32,293 nucleotides of DNA from JAFALX01 sp050734185. GTDB taxonomy: Bacteria > Chloroflexota > Dormibacteria > Aeolococcales > Aeolococcaceae. The translations under genes and the position numbers were made by a program. The DNA lies in NCBI GenBank assembly GCA_050734185.1, contig JBOHUE010000093.1, forward strand, positions 1-32,293, in the 5' to 3' direction. Positions 7,672-15,375 of the stretch are shown here, one piece after another. Each line of letters begins with the position of its first letter. Position 1 is the first letter of the stretch. A model generated the notes under the pieces. That model was not told the DNA's origin, made no database searches, and was given only the letters and a program-made list of their open reading frames with translations.

Positions 7672-8273
7672 AGCCAGGCTTCGATGGCAACCGGTGTGTC
7701 GCTCGGGCGATCGACGGCACCTGCCGAGCGGGCCCCGACGTTCACATCGAAGCTTGCTGCCTCGATCTCGTCCACACGCCAGCCGTCCGAGAACGCGTCG
7801 CGCAGCTCGGCCTGGGTGACGCGGCGCGGGCCCCACGTCCCGGGCTGCCGGTCGCTGAAGCAGAGGATGAACATGCGTGCGCCGGAGCGGAGAGCGCCGT
7901 GGACGCTGTGTACATAGCGAGCTCGGTCGTCATCGTTGAACACGTGGAAGCACCCCGAATCGATGCCGCAGTCGAACGTGCCGTCGAGCGCGTGGAGGTC
8001 GAGCACGTCGGCCACCTCGAAGCCGGCGGTGATGCCGCGCTCTGCGGCCTTTGCCTGTGCGCGCGCAATGGCCACCGGTGCCCCGTCCACCCCGACGACC
8101 TCGACGCCCTGTGATGCGAGGTAGAGCACGTTCTCGCCGGTGCCGCAGCCCGCGTCGATGACCCGTCCCGTGATGGCCCCGGCCTCGAAAAGCCGGACGA
8201 ACACGCTCTGCGGCGCCCCGATGTCCCATGGCGTCGATCCCTCGAGGTACGCGGTCTGGAAGCGGCTGGACAC
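7650..8273 (-). CDS. Class I SAM-dependent methyltransferase
   Basis: A 207-residue cytosolic methyltransferase of the TPMT/TehB-like group. Seen: TPWDIGAPQ near the N-terminus (a substrate-side motif of this group), motif I VIDAGCGTGEN for SAM binding, VVGVDGAP as the acidic ribose-binding loop, and DCGIDSGCFHVF as motif IV. The substrate cannot be named; relatives act on small thiols, halides or metalloids. The start is GTG 8273, which puts the conserved WDIG about 14 residues from the start as in relatives; an upstream in-frame start at 8366 would add a poorly conserved Arg/Ala-rich extension and almost reach the divergent kinase gene. Confidence 0.83.
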   Translation of the reverse strand: MSSRFQTAYLEGSTPWDIGAPQSVFVRLFEAGAITGRVIDAGCGTGENVLYLASQGVEVVGVDGAPVAIARAQAKAAERGITAGFEVADVLDLHALDGTFDCGIDSGCFHVFNDDDRARYVHSVHGALRSGARMFILCFSDRQPGTWGPRRVTQAELRDAFSDGWRVDEIEAASFDVNVGARSAGAVDRPSDTPVAIEAWLALLTRA

Positions 8274-8386
8274 AGGCCCGAGGATAGCGGCGCGACCTGC
8301 TCGCGGCGGTGCTAGGCTCGCGCCAGAGTGGCGACTGACCACCGCGACCCCGACCGGACACTGCACCGCGTGGGGACGCGGCTCCG

Positions 8387-10201
8387 ATGAGCGCCGTCCC
8401 GGTTCCGCGCTTCTCGTGGCGGTTCGTGATCGAGCTCGTGATCGTTGCGCTGCTGTACTGGGCCGGCGCTCGGCTCGGGCTGCGGCTCGCCTTTGCCAAC
8501 CGCAACGTCACTGCTGTGTGGCCGCCGACCGGGATCGCGCTGGCGGCGATGTTCATCATCGGCACTCGCGTGTGGCCCGGTGTGTTCGTCGGCGCACTCG
8601 TTGCCAACATCACCAACGGAGCCGGATTCGAGACGTCGCTCGGCATCGCTCTCGGCAACACGCTCGCCCCGATCGTTGCGACCGAGATCCTCCGCCGCCT
8701 CGATTTCCACGCGACGCTCGATCGCGTGGCCGACGTGGCGGCCATCGTCGCGGCCGGGCTGTTCGGCATGCTCGTGAGCGCCACCCTGGGGTCGACGGTG
8801 CTGCTGCTCACGGGCGAGTTGGGTGACTCGTATGGCTCGGCGTGGACGGTGTGGTGGATCGGCGACGCGATGGGCGTGCTCATCTTCGCCCCTGCGCTGT
8901 TCACGGTGTGGGCGTCGTGGGGCCGCGACCGGATGCCGCTGTACGAGCGTGCGGAGGCGGCTCTATTTCTCGTGCTCATAGTGTTCGCGTCGTTCCTGTT
9001 CGTCGCCGCGACGCAGCCCCTCTGGTACCTGGTGATCCCGCTTGCGATCTGGGGCGCGCTCCGGTACCGGCAGCCGATCGCGGCGCTGACGGTGGCCGCC
9101 GTCTCGAGCGTGTCGGTCGTTGCCGTCGTCAACGACCTGGGCCCAATCAACAACCTGCCCGTGACCACACGGCTCGTGACACTGCAACTGTTCAATGCGA
9201 CGCTCGCGATCACCGTCATGCTCTTCACGGCGGTCGCCGCCGAGCGCGGGCGCGCGTGGGACGAGCTTCAGCAGGCAGCCAACGAGCTCGAGGATCGTGT
9301 GCGGCAGCGCAGCGAGGAGCTGATGGTCGCGCAGCGTGCCGCGGCCGAGGCAAACGAGCGCGAGGCCACCAACCTCCGCGCGGCGATCGAGCGCATCACC
9401 AAGCTGGAGAGCATCAAGTCCGACTTCCTGCAACTCGCATCGCACGAGTTGCGCGGCCCCGTCGGCGTCATTCGCGGCTATGTGGAGATGCTCTCCGACG
9501 GAACCTTCGGGCGGACGCCGAGCTCCATGCGGCAGGCGATGTCCGTGCTCGACACCAAGGCCGAGCAGATGAGCCGGTTGGTCAACCAGATGCTGGAGAC
9601 GGCCCGGCTGGAGACCGACGACCCGGTGTCGGAGCGGCGCGTGGTGGACCTCACCGAGGTGCTCCGCACCACGGTCGATGCGGCCGCGGTGCTGGCGCCA
9701 CCGCAGCACAGCTTCGTGATCGAGGACGCCGACGCGCCCGCTCCGGTGTACGCCGACCCAGATCAGGTCGGCACGATTCTCGGCAACCTTCTGGACAATG
9801 CAGTCAAATACTCCCCGCGAGGCAGCGTGATTCGCGCGCGCATGCAGCGGAGCAATGGCAGCGTGGCCGTGGCCGTGTCGGACTCGGGCATCGGGATCGC
9901 GGAGGAGGACCTCGAGCTGCTGTTCAAGAGCTTCAGCCGCGTCGTCACCCCTGACCACGCCAACATCCCCGGCACCGGGCTTGGCCTGTATATCTCCCGC
10001 AAGCTGGCAGTGCTGAACGATGGTGACCTCACGGCCTCGTCGTCGCCCGGCGCGGGAAGCACGTTCACGCTCACGCTGCCGCTCGTGGTCAAACCGTCAC
10101 GACGGTCGCGGCGTCGCGTTCAGGTACTGGAGGTGGACGACGCCGCTGCCAAATCGCCGCTCAGCGGCGAGCTGCAGCCGGAGAACGACACCGTCCGGTA
10201 G
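8387..10201 (+). CDS. MASE1-domain sensor histidine kinase
   Basis: A 604-residue membrane kinase. Residues 10-300 hold eight or so hydrophobic segments of a MASE1 sensor domain (NRNVTAVWPPTGIALAA is typical). Residues about 297-345 are a coiled coil rich in Glu, Ala and Arg. The HisKA dimerisation/phosphoacceptor helix has LASHELRGPVGVIRGYVEML with H353. The HATPase domain has the N box NLLDNAVKYSP (from 467), the G1 box DSGIGIAEEDL and the G2 box GTGLGLYISRKLA. No response regulator is adjacent, so it is an orphan kinase here. The last ~105 nt overlap, in antisense, the 3' end of the convergent reductase gene; the kinase tail after LTLPL is Arg-rich and outside the catalytic fold. Signal unknown. 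Confidence 0.92.
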   Translation: MSAVPVPRFSWRFVIELVIVALLYWAGARLGLRLAFANRNVTAVWPPTGIALAAMFIIGTRVWPGVFVGALVANITNGAGFETSLGIALGNTLAPIVATEILRRLDFHATLDRVADVAAIVAAGLFGMLVSATLGSTVLLLTGELGDSYGSAWTVWWIGDAMGVLIFAPALFTVWASWGRDRMPLYERAEAALFLVLIVFASFLFVAATQPLWYLVIPLAIWGALRYRQPIAALTVAAVSSVSVVAVVNDLGPINNLPVTTRLVTLQLFNATLAITVMLFTAVAAERGRAWDELQQAANELEDRVRQRSEELMVAQRAAAEANEREATNLRAAIERITKLESIKSDFLQLASHELRGPVGVIRGYVEMLSDGTFGRTPSSMRQAMSVLDTKAEQMSRLVNQMLETARLETDDPVSERRVVDLTEVLRTTVDAAAVLAPPQHSFVIEDADAPAPVYADPDQVGTILGNLLDNAVKYSPRGSVIRARMQRSNGSVAVAVSDSGIGIAEEDLELLFKSFSRVVTPDHANIPGTGLGLYISRKLAVLNDGDLTASSSPGAGSTFTLTLPLVVKPSRRSRRRVQVLEVDDAAAKSPLSGELQPENDTVR

Positions 10202-10672
10202 CGCGCGGGTTCCACCGCCGACGATGATCGGCACGACGAACAGGTTCACCTCGTCGACGAGGCCGGCGCGAAACGCGGCCGCGGCCAGCCCGGGCCCGGC
10301 GACGCTGATCGGCCGCTCGGCTGCCTCCTTCATCCGCTGAGCATCGTCTGAGTCGAACGCGGCTCGCAGCTGCGTGCGCCGCGTTGTGACCTCGCGCAGC
10401 GTCGCCGAATACACGATCTTGTCTGCGGCTCGCCAGATCTGCGCGTAGTCCGCCATGACCGCGGGCTGGTCCGTGATGACCGCGTCGGTGTCCCAGGCAC
10501 GCATCACCTCGTACATCCGGCGGCCGTACAGGTATGTTCCGGTGTTCCGTTCGAGGTCGTTCACCGCACCGTGCAGCTCGGTGTCGGGCATCGCCCAGCC
10601 GAAGTCGCCCGTCGCGTCGTTGACGTACCCGTCGAGCGAGGCGATCGCGAAGTAGAGCAACGGAGCGCTCAT
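10097..10672 (-). CDS. RibD C-terminal/dihydrofolate-reductase-like protein (second of tandem pair)
   Basis: A 191-residue NADPH-dependent reductase-fold protein (RibD_C, PF01872). Seen: FAIASLDGYVND at the N-terminus, GTYLYGRRMYEVM, DKIVYSATL, and the C-terminal ISVAGPGLAAAAFRAGLVDEVNLFVVPIIVGGGTRAL, where the VPIIxGGG loop belongs to the cofactor site. These proteins are usually annotated 'dihydrofolate reductase family', but the real substrate is unknown and housekeeping DHFR or riboflavin synthesis is not implied. Its ATG overlaps the stop of the upstream paralogue (ATGA at 10669-10672), so the two are translated together. Its 3' end overlaps the histidine kinase gene tail to tail. Confidence 0.87.
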   Translation of the reverse strand: MSAPLLYFAIASLDGYVNDATGDFGWAMPDTELHGAVNDLERNTGTYLYGRRMYEVMRAWDTDAVITDQPAVMADYAQIWRAADKIVYSATLREVTTRRTQLRAAFDSDDAQRMKEAAERPISVAGPGLAAAAFRAGLVDEVNLFVVPIIVGGGTRALPDGVVLRLQLAAERRFGSGVVHLQYLNATPRPS

Positions 10673-11316
10673 CGCTGCTCGTCGACGGCGGTCACCGCGC
10701 CGTCCTCGAGCTCGAACGCGCCGTGCCGTACGCGACCGGCCGGGACGTATGTCGTGATGACGACACCCGCCTTCGTGAGCCTGCTGTTTGTTGGACGCAG
10801 CGCCGCAGCGCGCGTACTGTCGCGGAACAGGCGGCGGCCGGCGCCGAGGTGCACCGGGAAGACGAGCAGCCGGTACTCATCGATCAGGTCGCGATCGATC
10901 AGCGTCTGCGCGAGCTCGCCGCTGCCGTGCACCTGCAGCTCGTTGCCGGGCTGCTCCTTGAGGCGCCGCACGCCCGCGACGACGTCGGCCCCGAGCAGCT
11001 CGGCCGGCGTCCAGTCCAACGCGGTGAGCGTCGTCGACGCCACGTACTTCGGCTTGTGGTTCAGCTGCGCGGCGAGCGCATCCTGAGGGTCGGTGACCGT
11101 CGGCCAGAAGCGGCCGAGCAGCTGATACGAGTGGCGGCCAAACAGGAACGCGTCCGCGTTGACGACCCAACCGAGCATGGCGTCACGGAAGTCCTGGTCG
11201 CCGTAGGGTGCCGTCCAGCCGCCGTGCTCGAAGCCGCCATCGCGATCCTCGTCCGGGCCGCCCGGTCCCTGCACGACGCCGTCGAGGCTGAGAAACGAGT
11301 GGAGCGTCAGCTTCAT
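10669..11316 (-). CDS. RibD C-terminal/dihydrofolate-reductase-like protein (first of tandem pair)
   Basis: A 215-residue RibD_C-family reductase. Seen: LHSFLSLDGVVQGPGG, a Gly-rich insertion (DRDGGFEHGGW), FLFGRHSYQLL, PKYVASTTL, LQVHGSGELAQTLIDRDLIDEYRLLVFPVHLGAGRRLF, and a C-terminal Val/Thr-rich strand. It is longer than its downstream neighbour because of the N-terminal insert, and the two are only distantly similar, so they are an old pair rather than a recent duplication. A purine-rich AGGAGGGC stretch lies just upstream of its ATG. It is divergent from the SDR gene at 11467. Confidence 0.88.
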   Translation of the reverse strand: MKLTLHSFLSLDGVVQGPGGPDEDRDGGFEHGGWTAPYGDQDFRDAMLGWVVNADAFLFGRHSYQLLGRFWPTVTDPQDALAAQLNHKPKYVASTTLTALDWTPAELLGADVVAGVRRLKEQPGNELQVHGSGELAQTLIDRDLIDEYRLLVFPVHLGAGRRLFRDSTRAAALRPTNSRLTKAGVVITTYVPAGRVRHGAFELEDGAVTAVDEQR

Positions 11317-11466
11317 GGTGTGCCCTCCTGCGGATCTTCTGAAGTCATCGACGGCGCGAAGGCTCCGGAATCATCGAGGGCCCGAGGGACCGGCGCGCTA
11401 CGCTCGTGGCGTTCTGCGCGCGCCTGGCGGCGCGCTCGCACCACCACCAGGAAGGTTTGCCACAGC

Positions 11467-12210
11467 ATGACGACAGGTGAGAGCAGGGAGGCTGGGGCAC
11501 TCATCTTCATCTCCGGCGCGTCCGGCGGCATCGGCCGCGCGCTGGTGAACTCGGTGCCGTGGCCTCGCGCGCGTGTCGTCGGCATCTCGCGCACCAGCGG
11601 TCCCAACGGTATCGAGCATCTCGAGGCCGACCTCAGTGACCCGCGCTCGTGGGCGCGTGTCGCCGCGGGGTTCCGCGACGCCGCCACCGGCTTCGACGGC
11701 GACCGCGTGGTGTTCATCCACGCTGCCGGCACCGTCGATCCCATCGGCTTCGCGGGCGCTGTCGACGCGCAGCGGTACAGCGACAACGTCGTGCTCAACA
11801 GCGCGTCGCCGCTGGTGCTCGGAGCTCTGTTCATCGAGGCCGTGCGCAACCTCGACGCCCGGCGTCAGCTAGTGCACCTGACGTCAGGGGCGGCGAAGAG
11901 CGTGTACCCGGGGTGGTCGTCGTACGGCGCGGCGAAAGCGGGGGTGGACCAGTGGGTGCGCAATGTCGGTGCCGAGCAGGGCACCCATGGTGTGCAGGTG
12001 CTCGCCGTCGCACCCGGCACAGTGGCCACCGACATGCAGGCGGCGCTGCGGGCGACGACCGAGCAGGCCTTTCCCATGCGGCAGAAGTTCATCGACCTGC
12101 ACCGCGACGGCAAGCTCGCCGACCCAGACGTGGTGGCGCGCCGCATCTGGCGCCTCCTCGACGAGACGTACGACAACGGGAGCGTGCTCGACCTGCGCCA
12201 GCTTCCCTGA
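11467..12210 (+). CDS. Short-chain dehydrogenase/reductase, benzil/sepiapterin-reductase-like
   Basis: A 247-residue Rossmann-fold NAD(P)H oxidoreductase. Seen: SGASGGIGRAL (from residue 16) as the cofactor loop, VGISRT after the second strand, a Ser in HLTSGAA, and the catalytic pair Y153-x3-K157 (YGAAK). The phrase AAGTVDPIGFAG after the fourth strand resembles the NNAG(T/M)xxPIG of benzil/sepiapterin-reductase-like SDRs (YueD type), and the true Asn of NNAG is replaced by His (FIHAAG). The start is ATG 11467 with AGGAAGG 11 nt upstream; the frame stays open far upstream but only as antisense of the reductase gene. Substrate unknown. Confidence 0.88.
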   Translation: MTTGESREAGALIFISGASGGIGRALVNSVPWPRARVVGISRTSGPNGIEHLEADLSDPRSWARVAAGFRDAATGFDGDRVVFIHAAGTVDPIGFAGAVDAQRYSDNVVLNSASPLVLGALFIEAVRNLDARRQLVHLTSGAAKSVYPGWSSYGAAKAGVDQWVRNVGAEQGTHGVQVLAVAPGTVATDMQAALRATTEQAFPMRQKFIDLHRDGKLADPDVVARRIWRLLDETYDNGSVLDLRQLP

Positions 12211-12226
12211 GCACGGTTCGTCCGCG

Positions 12227-13108
12227 CTACCACCACTCGAAGGGGCGGCCGTCCCAGTCGTCGAGCTCGGGATACACGGGGTCGTCCGCCAGCTCGCGCA
12301 GACGATGCATGAACGCGCCGACCTCGGCGGCCGCGAGGAGGCGGCCGAGGCGCTCGCGCAGGCATGACGCCTGATCTTCTGCGTCGGCCACGGCGCGCAG
12401 CCGCTGTGCCGTCGCCTCCGGGAGGTCGCTGCCACCGAGCGAGATCAGCGCAGTGCGCTGTCGCGGATACGGCAGAAACGTCAACGCGTTGTCGATGGCG
12501 CGCACCCATGGGCCGTCGGTGACGAGCAGGTGCGCCCGCTTGCGGTCGGCGTTGTTCACCAGTACGTCGAGCGCGGCGACGTTCCGCAGCTGTTCCTCCA
12601 GTGTGTCCACGTTTTCCTCGTCGCGCGCTAGCTCCACCGGATGGACGAACAGCTGCACCGACCCCGGCCCCAGCGGGCCGTCGCGAAGCGTGGTCGGCGG
12701 CACGTGGCCGAGATCAAGTGCGGCGTCGACCAGATAGGTGGCCACCTCCCGCAGGTGCAGCGTGTGACGCGGAAAGTCCCACAGCGGTCGCTCGCCGCGC
12801 GACGGCTTGTACACCGCGCGCATCGACGCGCCCTCGACGGCCGGGTCCGGCGCCTCGAACTCCAGCAGGAAGACGGCGTTGCTGCCGTACATCACCTCGG
12901 CGGCGCGCGTGACCGGCGCTTCGGCGAGGGCGGTGAGGATCTCGCGGTCTGCCTCGCGGCCGCCATCGGTGGCGCCGGCCGCGATCCCCGCCTCGAACCG
13001 CGCCCGCGGCGAGTGAGCGGCATCGGCGGGCGCCTGCACGTCGCCGGCGACGAGTATGCGTCGCGCGCCAGCCGGGTCCAGATGCGGGCGACTGTGTCGC
13101 CGGCCCAT
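12227..13108 (-). CDS. SCO1664-family protein (PI3/PI4-kinase-like fold)
   Basis: A 293-residue soluble protein of the SCO1664 family, widespread in actinobacteria and related to the phosphatidylinositol-kinase-like fold. Seen: MYGSNAVFLLEFE and MRAVYKPSRGERPLWDFP (a phosphate-binding Lys region), LREVATYLVDAALDLGHVPPT, VNNADRKRAHLL (resembling the catalytic-loop DxxxxN region) and VRAIDNALTF (resembling DFG). Substrate and activity are undefined. ATG 13108 is chosen: GGAG lies 8 nt upstream and the start falls 14 nt after the stop of the upstream membrane protein gene, so the pair is probably one operon. The open frame further upstream reads through that neighbour and is a shadow. Confidence 0.86.
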   Translation of the reverse strand: MGRRHSRPHLDPAGARRILVAGDVQAPADAAHSPRARFEAGIAAGATDGGREADREILTALAEAPVTRAAEVMYGSNAVFLLEFEAPDPAVEGASMRAVYKPSRGERPLWDFPRHTLHLREVATYLVDAALDLGHVPPTTLRDGPLGPGSVQLFVHPVELARDEENVDTLEEQLRNVAALDVLVNNADRKRAHLLVTDGPWVRAIDNALTFLPYPRQRTALISLGGSDLPEATAQRLRAVADAEDQASCLRERLGRLLAAAEVGAFMHRLRELADDPVYPELDDWDGRPFEWW

Positions 13109-13122
13109 GGGCGGCTCCGGCG

Positions 13123-13503
13123 TCAGCGAGCTCGGCGGGCGGCGATGGTGGCGATCACGGCGACCAGAAGCATCGGCACGCCGAAGATCAACGCAGCCAC
13201 GACGGCCCCGCGCGCCGAGTCGACACCGATGCCGAGCATGATCACCAGCAGCGCGACCAGCACGGCCGCAGCGTTGATGAGCCAGTTGCGCGTCCGCCGC
13301 AGCACGGCGATGCGCAGCTTGTTGGCCGGGATCGGCGTCGGGACCGGGGCGACCACCTCGGTCCGCCGGGCGACCGGTTCGGAGGCGGTGGCAGGCCCGT
13401 CGGCGGGGAGATCGCCGCGATCGAGCAGGGACCACCATGCCGGGGCCCCATCACTGCGGCGCTGGCCGTGAGGCTGGGTGGAAGGACGAGGCTCCTCGGT
13501 CAT
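13123..13503 (-). CDS. Small membrane protein with two C-terminal transmembrane helices
   Basis: A 126-residue protein of unknown function. Residues 1-75 are polar, Pro/Arg-rich and probably cytosolic. Residues about 78-100 (NWLINAAAVLVALLVIMLGIGVD) and 105-123 (AALIFGVPMLLVAVIATIAA) are two hydrophobic helices, and the protein ends in a basic RRAR. The start ATG 13503 has GGAG 5 nt upstream. It lies immediately upstream of the SCO1664-like gene on the same strand and is divergent from the glycosylase gene 63 bp away. Not recognised beyond this. Confidence 0.7.
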   Translation of the reverse strand: MTEEPRPSTQPHGQRRSDGAPAWWSLLDRGDLPADGPATASEPVARRTEVVAPVPTPIPANKLRIAVLRRTRNWLINAAAVLVALLVIMLGIGVDSARGAVVAALIFGVPMLLVAVIATIAARRAR

Positions 13504-13566
13504 GACGGCTCCGGCAAATGATACGCCGCTTGCTCCTGCGACCAAAAGGCCCGCTAGCATCGGTGC

Positions 13567-14208
13567 GTGTACACGAGCCTCGATGCGGCGCAGAGCGCGC
13601 ATCGCGCGTGTCACCGTTGCGTCGATGCAGGCTTCCTGCAGCGCGCTTTCCCCGTGTTCAGCGGCCGTGCGGGCCAGCGCATTCTGCTGGTGGGACAGGC
13701 GCCCGGGCCGGTCGAGCTCGACGAGGCCAGGCCGTTCGCCGGCCGCGCGGGCGGCCAGCTCATGCGGTGGATGCGGCGCGCCGGCTTCGCGAGCGACTCC
13801 GACGTGCGCGGTCGCGTGTACATGACGGCCATGACCACGTGCTTCCCCGGTCGCCGGCCGGGCGGCCAGGGCGACCGCAGGCCGTCGGCCCGCGAGGTCG
13901 CGCTCTGCTCGTCGTGGATCGATTCAGTGCTCGAGCTGTTGCAGCCGCGGCTGATCCTGCCCGTGGGATCGCTGGCGCTGGAGCGATTCATGCCCAGGCG
14001 CCGGCTCGACGAGGTGGTGGGCGCGGCGTACACAGTGACGGGCGCGACGGTCGACGGCGCGCCCCGCGACGAGCCGGTGCTGTTGCCGCTGCCGCATCCG
14101 TCTGGGCAGAGCCGCTGGTTGAACGACGCTGCGCAATCGGCGTTGCTCGATGGCGCGTTGCGACGCTTGCAGGAGTTGGTGATCTGGGCGGAATCGTCCG
14201 AGAACTAA
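13567..14208 (+). CDS. Uracil-DNA glycosylase family protein with four-cysteine (4Fe-4S type) pattern
   Basis: A 213-residue DNA-repair-type protein of the UDG superfamily, which removes uracil or related bases from DNA. Seen: CHRC (C15, C18) and a second pair C92 (MTTCFPG) and C114 (VALCSSWI), spaced like the four iron-sulphur ligands of family 4/5 UDGs; motif 1 GQAPGPVE (43-50), a variant of GEAPG; RPFAGRAGGQLMRWM; and motif 2 HPSGQSRW (from H177). The Gln in GQAPG differs from the usual Glu of family 4 and Leu/Phe of family 5, so base specificity is uncertain. The GTG start at 13567 has no clear ribosome-binding site; leaderless translation is possible. Confidence 0.85.
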   Translation: MYTSLDAAQSAHRACHRCVDAGFLQRAFPVFSGRAGQRILLVGQAPGPVELDEARPFAGRAGGQLMRWMRRAGFASDSDVRGRVYMTAMTTCFPGRRPGGQGDRRPSAREVALCSSWIDSVLELLQPRLILPVGSLALERFMPRRRLDEVVGAAYTVTGATVDGAPRDEPVLLPLPHPSGQSRWLNDAAQSALLDGALRRLQELVIWAESSEN

Positions 14209-14289
14209 GCGATTCCCGCTGGTATCATCCGAGCCAACTCGCACCGTGCGTCCCCGCATGGTTGCGCATCGAGGTGGCAATAACGCGTC

Positions 14290-14766
14290 GTGGCTGAGAT
14301 CGGAGACCCCACTCCCGAGGCGACGGTGACGGTGTTGCCCAAGAGTGCGGACGACATCCTCGAGCGCATCTTCACGCCCACGCCGAAGGCGAGTCCCGCA
14401 GAGCAGGCGGAGCTCACGTTGCGACGGCCGAAGCAGCTGATCTACTGCGCGCTCAGCAACCGCTACTTCTTCTGGCGGCAGCACATCACCAAGTTCGTGC
14501 TCGACGAGGGCAATGTGCCGGTCGTGCCATTCATGCTGTTCGACTACTACCTGCTCCACACCGTTCCCAAGGAGACGGTGCGCGCGGCGTGCAACAACCT
14601 GATCATGCGTTCGGATCAAATGTGGGTCTTCGGGAACCTCTCGCTCGGCGTCAAGGTGCAGATCGGCATCGCCAAGCGTCTGAAGAAGCCGCTCCGCTAC
14701 TACGACATCACCGACATGCCGTATCGCGTCGTCTCGGTGCCCGAGAGCATGCTGGACGAAGACTGA
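14290..14766 (+). CDS. Conserved hypothetical protein
   Basis: A 158-residue soluble protein. Residues 1-45 are variable and acidic; residues 48-150 look like a small alpha/beta Rossmann-like domain: LIYCALSNRYFFWRQHITKFVLDEG, VPFMLFDYYLL, RSDQMWVFGNLSLGVKVQIGIAKRLKKPLRYYDI. The pattern (strand with YCA, helix, strand with PV, then a short Asp/Gly loop and helix) recalls nucleoside 2-deoxyribosyltransferase-like or DUF4406-like folds, but I cannot confirm catalytic residues, so this is only a suggestion. The GTG start has a poorly placed GAGGTGG about 14 nt upstream. It sits 33 bp before lemA on the same strand. Confidence 0.72.
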   Translation: MAEIGDPTPEATVTVLPKSADDILERIFTPTPKASPAEQAELTLRRPKQLIYCALSNRYFFWRQHITKFVLDEGNVPVVPFMLFDYYLLHTVPKETVRAACNNLIMRSDQMWVFGNLSLGVKVQIGIAKRLKKPLRYYDITDMPYRVVSVPESMLDED

Positions 14767-14799
14767 CGCCGTGAGCGCCCAACGGGGGAGAATGGGTCC

Positions 14800-15360
14800 G
14801 TGACCGCTCTGATCATCGTCGTCGTCGTCATCGCGCTGGTGATCCTCTACGTCATCTACGCGTTCAACCGGTTGGTGCGTTTGCGCAACCGGACGCAGGA
14901 GGCCTTCTCCGACATCGACGTAGAGCTGAAGCGCCGCCACGACCTCGTCCCCAACCTCGTGTCCACCACGCAGGGCTACGCCGCGCACGAGCGCGCGGTG
15001 TTCGACCAGGTGACGCAGGCCCGCGCGGCCGCAATGTCCGCGCAGCAGGGTGGGAACCCGGCCGCGATGGCAGGCGCGGAGGACACACTCACCACCTCGG
15101 TCAGCCGGCTGTTCGCGGTGGCGGAGAACTACCCCGACCTGAAGGCGTCGCAGGTGTTCATCAACCTGCAGGAGCAGCTGACCACCACCGAGGACAAGGT
15201 CGAGTTCTCGCGGCGCTTCTACAACGGCAACGTGCGCGACTTCAACAGCGCATTGCAGCGCTTCCCCACCAACGTGATCGGCTCTGCGCTGAGTCTGAAG
15301 GCATTCACGTTCTTTGCAGCCGCGGAGTCCGACAAGGCGGTTCCGACCGTCGCGTTCTGA
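14800..15360 (+). CDS. lemA: LemA family protein
   Basis: A 186-residue LemA protein: one N-terminal transmembrane helix (ALIIVVVVIALVILYVIYAFN) with a very short outside segment, then a four-helix bundle. Family signatures seen are RNRTQEAFSDIDVELKRRHDLVPNLV, the Tyr-Pro-Asp-Leu-Lys (YPDLKASQVF) turn, and FSRRFYNGNVRDFNSALQRFPTNVI. Its molecular role is unclear. In many bacteria lemA is transcribed with an HtpX-type protease; here that gene is next door but convergent. GTG start with GGGGGAG 9 nt upstream. Confidence 0.93.
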   Translation: MTALIIVVVVIALVILYVIYAFNRLVRLRNRTQEAFSDIDVELKRRHDLVPNLVSTTQGYAAHERAVFDQVTQARAAAMSAQQGGNPAAMAGAEDTLTTSVSRLFAVAENYPDLKASQVFINLQEQLTTTEDKVEFSRRFYNGNVRDFNSALQRFPTNVIGSALSLKAFTFFAAAESDKAVPTVAF

Positions 15361-15375
15361 TCGCGCGCTGTTGCG

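Noticed and set aside
10723..11466. N-terminal extension of the SDR frame by about 250 codons
   Set aside because: It is antisense to the reductase gene, has no conserved domain, and a good ribosome-binding site sits at ATG 11467.
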